A DNA stretch of 6,451 nucleotides from Rhodospirillales bacterium (GCA_016776525.1 JADHTD010000165.1:1-6451); one strand, 5' to 3'; positions 1 to 3,911 are shown, numbered from the stretch's first letter. Notes: a model not told the origin generated them from the sequence alone. Numbers and translations are program-made.

Positions 1-254
1 CGGCCCAGCCAAAGGCTCCGGCGGCTCTACCGCAAACGCCGCCCCCGGCAACGGCTCCGAAACCGGCGGCCGCCCCGCAATCCAAGCCGCCTACCCCTGC
101 GCCTGCGGCGGCCAAGGCTGCTCCTTCTGGTGCCGCCAAACAACCGGCCAAAGCGCCGCCCGCAACCGGAGACGCGAAAGCCGGCGCTTCTGCCGAGAAA
201 CGCAAGGCCGCCCTGGCCGCCCTCAAAGCCCGGGCCGCCAAGAAGACCGAATAA
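1..254 (+). CDS. C-terminal tail of an unidentified Ala/Pro/Lys-rich protein (partial, 5' end outside window)
   Basis: An open frame runs from the window edge (codons starting at position 3) to a TAA at 252-254, giving about 83 residues without a stop. The composition is almost entirely Ala, Pro and Lys with scattered Gln, Thr and Ser. It ends in a basic, probably helical segment of alternating Lys/Arg and Ala-Leu that finishes KARAAKKTE. This looks like a disordered linker plus a charged C-terminal helix, as found at the end of many alphaproteobacterial nucleic-acid-binding or envelope proteins. No domain is visible, so the family cannot be named. The codon use (GCC, CCG, AAG) matches the neighbouring genes and supports real coding. 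No convincing terminator follows: there is a T-run at 277-283 without a good stem. Confidence 0.6.
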   Translation, partial: AQPKAPAALPQTPPPATAPKPAAAPQSKPPTPAPAAAKAAPSGAAKQPAKAPPATGDAKAGASAEKRKAALAALKARAAKKTE

Positions 255-294
255 GCCCCCCGTTACACCCCCTTAATTTTTTTACCGGGCACCC

Positions 295-323
295 CTTGAA
301 ACCGTCCCAGGGACGGAATATTT
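295..323 (+). promoter_or_regulatory. RpoH (sigma-32) type heat-shock promoter of the hsp20 gene
   Basis: CTTG at 295-298, inside CCCTTGAA at 293-300, is followed after 18 nt by TATTT at 319-323. This fits the alphaproteobacterial RpoH pattern CTTG-N17/18-CYTATNT, except that the first two -10 bases are AA. The -35 octamer matches the classical sigma-32 box. Transcription would start near 329-331, giving a leader of roughly 105 nt before the ATG at 435. The spacer is filled by a perfect inverted repeat at 302-316 (see findings). The call rests on motif plus the downstream heat-shock gene. Confidence 0.65.
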
Positions 324-329
324 CAGGGG

Positions 330-434
330 TGGCCATAGGGATGCCGGTTGCGGGTCCCCAGGCCATTAGCACCGGCACGGCCTCATTTGGCGTGCCATTT
401 TGAACTCTCGCTTCTAAGACAAGGAGATGTCGCT
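330..434 (+). promoter_or_regulatory. Structured 5' leader with ROSE-like RNA thermometer over the hsp20 RBS
   Basis: The leader folds by eye into three consecutive hairpins. Hairpin I pairs TGGCC 330-334 with GGCCA 361-365, with inner GGGA 338-341 against TCCC 355-358. Hairpin II pairs GGCACG 374-379 with CGTGCC 391-396 and continues with CC 381-382 against GG 389-390 after one bulged G. Hairpin III pairs TCTC-(G)-CT at 406-412 with AGGAGA at 422-427, which is the Shine-Dalgarno itself, leaving G410 bulged. The segment TCGCT at 408-412 matches the ROSE signature U(U/C)GCU, whose bulged G opposite the SD is the hallmark of these heat-melting elements. ROSE elements are well known in front of small heat-shock genes in Alphaproteobacteria. 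In the cold the RBS would be masked, and heating would open it. Energies were not computed. Confidence 0.6.
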
Positions 435-884
435 ATGCGTACGATCGATTTTTCACCCCTTTTCAGTTCCTCCATCGGTTACGACCACCTGCAACGGATG
501 CTCGACGCCACGGCCCAAACCGGACAGGCTTCGTCCTATCCGCCCTATAACATTGAGGCCGTTTCCGAGGATGCCTATCGCATTACCATGGCCGTTGCCG
601 GTTTTTCCGAAGACGAACTGGATGTCACCGCCAAGGAAAACACCCTGCTGATCACCGGCAAGCCGGAAAAGGACGATGCCGAAGGAGAATTCCTTTATCA
701 CGGCATTGCCGGGCGTGCTTTCGAACGGCGCTTCGAACTGGCCGACCATATCAAGGTCACCGGCGCCAGCCTGGTCAACGGCCTGCTGCATGTCGACCTG
801 GTTCGCGAAGTCCCGGAAGAGAAAAAGCCGCGGAAGATCGCCATCGACAGCCAGCCGAAGGCTATCGAGCAGAAAGCCGCCTGA
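435..884 (+). CDS. ibpA: Small heat-shock protein, IbpA/Hsp20 family
   Basis: This encodes a 149-residue ATP-independent holdase chaperone that binds unfolding proteins in the cytoplasm and keeps them refoldable by DnaK/ClpB. The N-terminus (RTIDFSPLFSSSIGYDHL) has the IbpA-type arm. The alpha-crystallin domain spans about residues 37-125, opening with YPPYNIE and closing with the family signature ASLVNGLLHVDL at 111-122. A C-terminal I-x-I oligomerisation motif (IAI, 135-137) follows. The length is normal for the family. The start at 435 is chosen because AAGGAGA lies at 421-427, 7 nt upstream, and the protein then begins with the conserved arm. The frame opens further upstream at a TTG (348), but that stretch is the structured leader. 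Expression is probably controlled by the RpoH-type promoter and the ROSE-like leader. The gene is monocistronic, ending at a strong terminator. Confidence 0.95.
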   Translation: MRTIDFSPLFSSSIGYDHLQRMLDATAQTGQASSYPPYNIEAVSEDAYRITMAVAGFSEDELDVTAKENTLLITGKPEKDDAEGEFLYHGIAGRAFERRFELADHIKVTGASLVNGLLHVDLVREVPEEKKPRKIAIDSQPKAIEQKAA

Positions 885-915
885 CCGGCAATATCAGCTC
901 AACTGACGTGTAAGG

Positions 916-952
916 GGTGCCGCTGATTTAAGACACAATCGGCGGCACCTTT
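916..952 (+). terminator. Rho-independent terminator of hsp20
   Basis: A 13-bp stem pairs 916-928 with 937-949, with an 8-nt loop (929-936) and a short T-tail at 950-952. The single non-Watson-Crick pair is T924 with G941. This is a G-U wobble in plus-strand RNA but an A-C mismatch on the other strand, so the structure favours plus-strand transcription. The tail is short, but the GC-rich stem is strong. Confidence 0.75.
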
Positions 953-970
953 ACCTCCGGCTCCTCGGGA

Positions 971-1003
971 TTGACCTATATATTATATTTATCTAATATA
1001 TAG
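971..1003 (+). promoter_or_regulatory. Sigma70-like promoter overlaid by a perfect AT-rich inverted repeat (putative operator)
   Basis: TTGACC at 971-976 and TAATAT at 994-999 are separated by 17 bp, a near-consensus housekeeping promoter. Superimposed is a perfect inverted repeat, CTATATATTA (976-985) and TAATATATAG (994-1003), with an 8-bp spacer. It covers the end of the -35, the spacer and the whole -10, so a protein bound here would block RNA polymerase. The run of A/T stands out from the GC-rich surroundings. The genes downstream are DUF2892 proteins, a family controlled elsewhere by ArsR-type sulfide sensors (BigR, YgaV, SqrR). That regulator assignment is an inference. Confidence 0.7.
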
Positions 1004-1091
1004 CCGATTAATACGCAGGCCGCTTTTTGTCCCCCAGCCTGCACGGTATGTGTTAGAAGCACCCAGCAGAGGCCCGCACGGAGACGAATGA

Positions 1092-1301
1092 ATGACCCAT
1101 AATATCGGTGGCCCGGAACGTATCGTCCGCATCGTTGCCGGACTTGCCATTCTGTCCCTGCTGTATTTCCTTGAAGGCAATATGCGTTATTGGGGTTTGC
1201 TGGGCCTGGTGCCGCTGTTGACCGGCGTTTCCGGCTGGTGCCCGCCCTATGCGCTTTTCGGCATCAGCACGTCGAAACGGTCGAAAGCCGAAAATGCCTA
1301 A
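1092..1301 (+). CDS. DUF2892 (YgaP-like transmembrane domain) small inner-membrane protein
   Basis: The 69-residue protein consists almost wholly of the DUF2892 domain: a short N-terminal GGPERIVRI motif, a hydrophobic helix at about 11-28, the linker EGNMRYW, a second helix at about 33-46, and then the conserved GWCPPYALFGIST with Cys50. DUF2892 is the membrane-anchor part of E. coli YgaP, where it is fused to a rhodanese domain. Stand-alone versions are common near sulfur-handling and redox genes. The biochemical role of the isolated domain is not established. GGAG at 1080-1083 lies 8 nt before this ATG. An ATG at 1088 in another frame stops after four codons. The gene is preceded by the palindrome-covered promoter and overlaps the next gene by 8 nt, indicating co-expression. 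Confidence 0.88.
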   Translation: MTHNIGGPERIVRIVAGLAILSLLYFLEGNMRYWGLLGLVPLLTGVSGWCPPYALFGISTSKRSKAENA

Positions 1302-1509
1302 ATTGGCCACCCTTTTCGACTGGTCCGTCCGCCTCATCCCGGCGGCGGCCTTGTTCTCCTTGTTATTCGCTTTCGAGGACAACATGCGCTGGCTTGGTTT
1401 GCTGGGGGCGGTCCCCTTGTTGCTGGCTTTACAGCCGGGCTGCCCGTCCTGCTCCCTGCGCCATTCGGGCAAATCAAACGGCGGCTGGCAGATCTGGCCC
1501 GGGCACTAA
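1294..1509 (+). CDS. Second DUF2892-like small membrane protein with a CxxC motif
   Basis: This is a 71-residue paralogue of the preceding protein. The core FEDNMRWLGLLGAVPLL lines up with LEGNMRYWGLLGLVPLL upstream, and Cys50 falls at the same residue number in both. It has two hydrophobic segments, at about 12-27 and 33-47. It differs after Cys50: instead of CPPY it reads CPSC (Cys50, Cys53), and the tail is a short polar, Gly/Trp-containing stretch. The DUF2892 N-terminal GGPERI-type motif is not recognisable, so automatic domain searches may score it weakly. The ATG at 1294 is preferred over an in-frame start at 1249 because that extension lies inside the upstream gene and reads as basic shadow sequence. 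The 8-nt overlap and lack of a strong SD suggest translational coupling. Confidence 0.75.
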   Translation: MPKLATLFDWSVRLIPAAALFSLLFAFEDNMRWLGLLGAVPLLLALQPGCPSCSLRHSGKSNGGWQIWPGH

Positions 1510-1568
1510 TTTTATTATTCCCAGTTTCGACCCCTAGCCAACATCACCTGGAACGAAGCCACGAGCGA

Positions 1569-1623
1569 AGTTTTTTCGGGAACTTGATTCCAAGCGATGG
1601 GGAGCAAGCTCCCGCAAAAAACT
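1569..1623. repeat. Two-hairpin palindromic repeat, copy A, inside a larger inverted repeat
   Basis: The core at 1573-1613 has hairpin 1 (GGGA 1578-1581 with TTCC 1588-1591) and hairpin 2 (GGGA 1600-1603 with TCCC 1610-1613). It matches copy B at 5901-5940, with 29 of 36 identical positions over the first 36 plus a shared TCCC after a 1-nt gap. Copy A is also enclosed by an outer inverted repeat: AGTTTTTTCGGGA (1569-1581) against TCCCGCAAAAAACT (1610-1623), with one unpaired base. It lies between convergent genes. On both strands the 3' flank is A-rich rather than T-rich, so it is not a standard intrinsic terminator. It looks more like a REP-type or MITE-like element and touches the stop codon of the thioesterase gene. 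Confidence 0.6.
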
Positions 1624-2074
1624 ACAGAAACCTCTCATAGGTGGCCCGGATGTCGTCTGGGATCGGCGTCGGCTTTTCCGTAGCCCGGTCCACATAGACA
1701 TGCACGAAGTGGCCGTAGGCGGAGATTAAATCTTCATCTTGCGGGAAAAGGCCGATGGAATAGGTGACGCTGGTGTTACCGATCTTATCAACCCGCAGCC
1801 CCGCATCGACAATCATCGGAAACGACAAAGACCGGCGGAACCGGCACAGCGTCTCAACGGCCAGCGGCGAGACCGGGCCCTTGACCCAGTCCACGGCCGT
1901 TTCCTGCATCAGGAACTGAATGACGACGGCCTCGAAATAGCTGTAATAGACGACGTTGTTGACATGGCCCAGCATATCGTTGTCGTTCCAGCGGGTCGGG
2001 ATTGAGGTGAAGAAGCGGTAGTCCTGGCGCTGTTCGCCGACCTCGAATTCAACGGTTTCCTGTTCGACACTCAT
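1622..2074 (-). CDS. Acyl-CoA thioesterase, 4HBT hotdog family (paralogue 1)
   Basis: The 150-residue protein is the usual size for a single-hotdog thioesterase of the 4-hydroxybenzoyl-CoA/YbgC/FadM type, which hydrolyses acyl-CoA thioesters in the cytoplasm. The signature TRWNDNDMLGHVNN at about 27-40 contains the DxD (Asp31, Asp33). The second Asp aligns with the catalytic Asp of the 4HBT family. It is followed by the aromatic helix VVYYSYFE ending in Glu48. The beta strands near the end (YGHFVHVYVDR) are typical of these enzymes. The substrate cannot be read from sequence. It is the last gene of a three-gene operon: its ATG overlaps the upstream TGA by 4 nt (2071-2074). Its stop codon abuts repeat copy A. 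It closely resembles the upstream paralogue. Confidence 0.88.
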   Translation of the reverse strand: MSVEQETVEFEVGEQRQDYRFFTSIPTRWNDNDMLGHVNNVVYYSYFEAVVIQFLMQETAVDWVKGPVSPLAVETLCRFRRSLSFPMIVDAGLRVDKIGNTSVTYSIGLFPQDEDLISAYGHFVHVYVDRATEKPTPIPDDIRATYERFL

Positions 2075-2514
2075 GGTTCCCTCAATATCCCCTGCATGGC
2101 TGTGCGGATGGCCTCCGGAATCGGTTGCGGCCGGTTGCTGTCCCGATCGACGAAAACATGGACGAAGTGGCCGAAAGCAACGGCCTCATTTTCACCTTCC
2201 TTGAAGATACCGATCTCGTAGCGGACGCTGGAAGTGCCGATTTTGGCGATGCGCAGCCCGCCTTCGATTTTATCCGGATGCATGATCGATTGCTTGAACT
2301 CGAACTTGTTCTCAACGGCGATGCCGATGATCCGGCCGTTGATGAAATCAAAGCCGCCCTCGTCGATCAGGAAGCGGCTGATAACGGTATCGAAATAGGA
2401 GTAATAGACGACGTTGTTGATATGGCCGTAGATGTCGTTGTCCGACCAGCGGGTCTGGATGGGGAAAAACCAGCCATAGCGGTCCCGCGTTTCAACATCG
2501 GTCCTGTCGGTCAT
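2071..2514 (-). CDS. Acyl-CoA thioesterase, 4HBT hotdog family (paralogue 2)
   Basis: A 147-residue single-hotdog protein, paralogous to the gene downstream. The signature TRWSDNDIYGHINN at about 21-34 carries Asp25 and Asp27 (the second is the expected catalytic residue), followed by VVYYSYFD. The acidic residue after YF is Asp42 here, where the paralogue and many relatives have Glu. Conserved later strands include GTSSVRYEIGIF and FGHFVHVFVDR. The predicted reaction is hydrolysis of an acyl- or aryl-CoA thioester, substrate unknown. The hydrolase upstream overlaps it by 4 nt (2511-2514, ATGA) and the paralogue downstream by 4 nt, so all three are probably translated from one mRNA by coupled reinitiation. 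The tandem pair likely arose by duplication and may have diverged in substrate or form heteromers. Confidence 0.88.
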   Translation of the reverse strand: MTDRTDVETRDRYGWFFPIQTRWSDNDIYGHINNVVYYSYFDTVISRFLIDEGGFDFINGRIIGIAVENKFEFKQSIMHPDKIEGGLRIAKIGTSSVRYEIGIFKEGENEAVAFGHFVHVFVDRDSNRPQPIPEAIRTAMQGILREP

Positions 2515-3305
2515 GGGGCCTCGCTCAGAAATTTCTCAAGGGCAGCGGTGGTTCCGTCGGCCGCCTCTATCATCATCATATGGCCGCAATCGGGCAGAGT
2601 CACTTTTTCACAATCGGGCAAGGCCTCGGCAAGGGTTTCGGCCTGGGCGGCGGGCGTTATGCGGTCGCCTTCCCCCAGGACCAGGAGAACCGGACAGCTT
2701 ACTTTTGCCGCCGCCGTCAAGACGCCGTCATATTCGTTGCACGCCTTGAGGTCGGCATGGATGACAGAACGCGGCGTTTCATTGAGGATGCTGGTAAGGG
2801 TTTCGGTCAAACCCCAGCCGCCTTTCTTTTCATCCGGCTTGCCTTTGACCTGGCACCACTTGACGATCAGCCTGGTTGCCGCCGGGTCGCCGGCCGCCGC
2901 CAATTCGAGAATCTTCGGGTTGACGTCTAACTCCGCGGAAACCCCCAGCAAGGCCAGGGACCGGAACCGGTCCGGCGCCCGCGCCGCCGCTTCGAGGGCG
3001 ACCGCCGCTCCCATGCTGTGCCCGACCAGCGTCGTTTGCTCGACCTCCGCCGCATCCAGCAGGGCCAGCAGCCAATCCGCCATATCGCCAATAGAAGTCA
3101 GCGGCGGTCCGCCCGAGCGGCCGTGCCCCGGCAGGTTAACCGCCAGCAGGTCCCTTTTCCGGGCGGAAAAAGCCATCGCCTGCGCGCACCAGACCACATG
3201 GTCCATGCCGGCCCCGTGCAGCAGCACGCAGTTGCGGCTCTTCGGGTCAAACGGGCGGCCCGCGGTGGCGGCGAAGACTGAATGTCCGTTGAGTGTGAAG
3301 TCCAT
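2511..3305 (-). CDS. Alpha/beta-fold hydrolase
   Basis: The 264-residue soluble hydrolase has a complete catalytic apparatus: the oxyanion-side HGAGMD at residues 30-35, the PGHGRSGG loop at 59-66, the nucleophile elbow GHSMG at 95-99 (Ser97), the acid Asp214 in LGEGDRITP, and His242 in DCGHMMMIE. The lid region is about residues 125-180. The fold class covers esterases, thioesterases, C-C hydrolases and lactonases, so the substrate is open. Being first in an operon with two CoA thioesterases hints at acyl or aryl ester/thioester turnover. The ATG at 3305 fits because the protein begins at the expected first strand (MDFTLNGHSVF). The SD is weak (AAGAAA in the mRNA) and sits in a small inverted repeat. 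No signal peptide is visible. Confidence 0.9.
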   Translation of the reverse strand: MDFTLNGHSVFAATAGRPFDPKSRNCVLLHGAGMDHVVWCAQAMAFSARKRDLLAVNLPGHGRSGGPPLTSIGDMADWLLALLDAAEVEQTTLVGHSMGAAVALEAAARAPDRFRSLALLGVSAELDVNPKILELAAAGDPAATRLIVKWCQVKGKPDEKKGGWGLTETLTSILNETPRSVIHADLKACNEYDGVLTAAAKVSCPVLLVLGEGDRITPAAQAETLAEALPDCEKVTLPDCGHMMMIEAADGTTAALEKFLSEAP

Positions 3306-3311
3306 TTGACT

Positions 3312-3331
3312 GTTTCTTGTGTTTTAGAAAC
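3312..3331 (-). promoter_or_regulatory. Small inverted repeat over the weak RBS of the hydrolase operon
   Basis: GTTTCT (3312-3317) and AGAAAC (3326-3331) form a perfect 6-bp inverted repeat with an 8-nt spacer, 6 nt upstream of the hydrolase ATG. In the minus-strand mRNA one arm contains the only SD-like stretch (AAGAAA), so the stem could dampen initiation. A second small stem, CGGAC 3331-3335 with GTCCG 3340-3344, lies directly beside it. These are short AT-rich pairings, so the regulatory reading is tentative. Confidence 0.3.
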
Positions 3332-3362
3332 GGACCCGTGTCCGGAAACTGGCGGGTGGGCC

Positions 3363-3393
3363 AAAAGTTAAGGGGCCGCCTATCGGCAGCCCC
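3363..3393 (-). terminator. Terminator or attenuator upstream of the hydrolase operon
   Basis: On the minus strand a 9-bp stem pairs 3393-3385 with 3380-3372 around a GATA loop and is followed by TTAACTTTT. The pair at 3377/3388 is G-U in minus-strand RNA and C-A on the plus strand, so the fold is only intact when the minus strand is transcribed. It lies 58 nt before the hydrolase ATG. It therefore either ends a small RNA or acts as an attenuator of the operon. Confidence 0.55.
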
Positions 3394-3444
3394 CCAAATC
3401 GTTAGGCTTCAGTCCCTGTTAAACTCGCCCACAACTTTTCTTGT
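3363..3444 (-). ncRNA. Candidate short RNA or attenuated leader upstream of the hydrolase operon (unassigned)
   Basis: On the minus strand a promoter (TTGACC/TACATT) predicts a start near 3444. The roughly 82-nt product would begin with a hairpin (CCACAA/TTGTGG, 3446-3429). It continues with a linker containing GCGAGTTTAACAGGGA (3428-3413) and ends in a GC-rich hairpin (3393-3372) followed by TTAACTTTT (3371-3363). The terminal stem has one wobble that pairs only in minus-strand RNA. It could be an independent small RNA or the 5' leader of the hydrolase operon with an attenuator. The linker is perfectly complementary to the linker of the structured RNA after DUF1192. No known RNA family was recognised. 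Confidence 0.4.
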
Positions 3445-3450
3445 GGCAGG

Positions 3451-3480
3451 AATGTACCCGCCCCTGAGCCTGCGGGTCAA
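3451..3480 (-). promoter_or_regulatory. Sigma70-like promoter upstream of the hydrolase operon
   Basis: Reading the minus strand, TTGACC (3480-3475) and TACATT (3456-3451) are 18 bp apart. The predicted start is about 3444. The promoter sits just after the DUF1192-side terminator (T-run ending 3494), in the right place to drive the candidate leader RNA and the hydrolase operon. An inverted repeat, ACCCGC (3456-3461) and GCGGGT (3472-3477), occupies the spacer and touches both boxes. It could serve as an operator. Confidence 0.5.
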
Positions 3481-3493
3481 GTCTTGACATTTC

Positions 3494-3527
3494 AAAAAAA
3501 AGAGCGCCGCCAAATTCATGGCGGCGC
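3494..3527 (-). terminator. Rho-independent terminator downstream of the DUF1192 gene
   Basis: On the minus strand a perfect 8-bp stem, GCGCCGCC (3527-3520) with GGCGGCGC (3511-3504), closes an 8-nt loop. It is followed by TC and eight consecutive T residues (3501-3494). This is the clearest intrinsic terminator in the window. It ends transcription from the DUF1192 side and insulates the promoter for the hydrolase operon, which begins 13 nt further on. Confidence 0.88.
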
Positions 3528-3587
3528 GAGTTTAACAGGGAGGCGGTAGGACTTAACAGGTCCAGGGCGGACCCGGTCCTACCCACC
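3494..3587 (-). ncRNA. Candidate structured RNA / 3'-UTR-derived sRNA after DUF1192 (unassigned)
   Basis: Between the DUF1192 stop and its terminator are 168 nt containing an ordered structure. On the minus strand GGTAGGAC (3583-3576) pairs with GTCCTACC (3552-3545). Nested inside, GGTCC (3573-3569) pairs with GGACC (3563-3559) around GCCCT. A single-stranded linker (3544-3528) with CCTCC and TCCCTGTTAAACTC leads into the terminator hairpin. Hairpin, unpaired linker, terminator hairpin and U8 is the classic bacterial sRNA layout. The octamer CCTGTTAA occurs twice, in the linker and across the internal loop of the first hairpin. No separate promoter was convincing, so it may be processed from the DUF1192 mRNA. 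Confidence 0.4.
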
Positions 3588-3650
3588 CATGACCCTACTA
3601 AAGCATCCTTAACAATCCCTTAATCCCCGTGGCGCACCAGCCGGCGGCTT

Positions 3651-3685
3651 GCAGCATTAAGTGCAGCATAAACGCAGCAACAATT
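3651..3685. repeat. Three tandem GCAGCA-based 11-12 bp units
   Basis: GCAGCATTAAGT (3651-3662), GCAGCATAAAC (3663-3673) and GCAGCAACAATT (3674-3685) are imperfect tandem units spaced about one helical turn apart, directly after the DUF1192 stop. They could be phased protein contacts or simple slippage. Only the shared hexamer is strictly conserved. Confidence 0.35.
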
Positions 3686-3694
3686 CCGGGGGCC

Positions 3695-3877
3695 TCAGCT
3701 CTTGAAGACGGAATCGGCGGCATCGCGGGCTTTTATCTTATCCTCGATCATGGCTTGGGCACGGGCGATCTCGGCCCGCAGGTCCTCAACATAATCGCCC
3801 AACGCCTCGATCGACATTTCATCAAGGTTCTTCGGCGCCGGTTTCTTTTTTGCCGGTTCAAGGTCATCCACATCCAT
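3695..3877 (-). CDS. DUF1192 family small protein
   Basis: The 60-residue protein has an acidic N-terminus (MDVDDLEP) and a Lys/Pro patch (AKKKPAPKNL), then the conserved core EMSIEALGDYVEDLRAEIARAQAMIEDKIKARDAADSVF. This is the DUF1192 signature and normal length. The core is predicted to be a single amphipathic helix, probably a coiled coil. The function is unknown. The family is found across Alphaproteobacteria and, as I recall, commonly beside a quinone oxidoreductase and a DUF1013 gene as here. The ATG at 3877 is chosen over an upstream in-frame ATG (3952) because AAGGA lies about 8 nt before it and the extension overlaps the divergent gene's start. A possible promoter is TTGGTG (3940-3935) with TATTTT (3917-3912). 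Transcription ends at the terminator at 3527-3494. Confidence 0.9.
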   Translation of the reverse strand: MDVDDLEPAKKKPAPKNLDEMSIEALGDYVEDLRAEIARAQAMIEDKIKARDAADSVFKS

Positions 3878-3911
3878 CGGTCCATTCCTTCTGTCTTGCC
3901 AGCCCGAGGAC

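Larger units (their letters stand above)
3306..3694. other. 389-bp non-coding interval
   Basis: No credible gene lies here on either strand. The interval holds, in minus-strand order: three GCAGCA-type repeats (3685-3651), a mostly featureless stretch (3650-3588), the nested hairpin at 3583-3545, the DUF1192 terminator, a promoter, the second hairpin-terminator unit, and the hydrolase RBS region. A perfect 16-bp inverted repeat (3413-3428 and 3526-3541) links the two structured units. Confidence 0.7.

Noticed and set aside
348..434. N-terminal extension of Hsp20 from an upstream TTG
   Set aside because: The extension is unlike any Hsp20 N-terminus, lies within the structured leader, and the ATG at 435 has an excellent SD.
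1249..1293. Upstream in-frame start for the second DUF2892-like gene
   Set aside because: The extra 15 residues are basic shadow sequence inside the first gene, and the paralogue alignment begins at the ATG at 1294.
2125..3309. A 394-codon open frame on the plus strand
   Set aside because: It is antisense to the hydrolase and thioesterase genes, which have intact catalytic motifs and coupled overlaps. The antisense protein has no recognisable domain, as expected of a shadow frame in GC-rich DNA.
3413..3541. 6S RNA, considered because of CCCCTGAGCC, a CCACAA/TTGTGG hairpin and a long closing stem
   Set aside because: The order of elements does not match 6S RNA, a strong minus-strand terminator interrupts the middle, and the usual zapA/5-formyl-THF cyclo-ligase neighbours are absent. 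An Infernal search could overturn this.
3413..3541. A 129-bp MITE with 16-bp terminal inverted repeats
   Set aside because: No target-site duplication is visible on either side, and the interior holds an ordered terminator and promoter fitting the flanking genes. It is not excluded without genome-wide copies.
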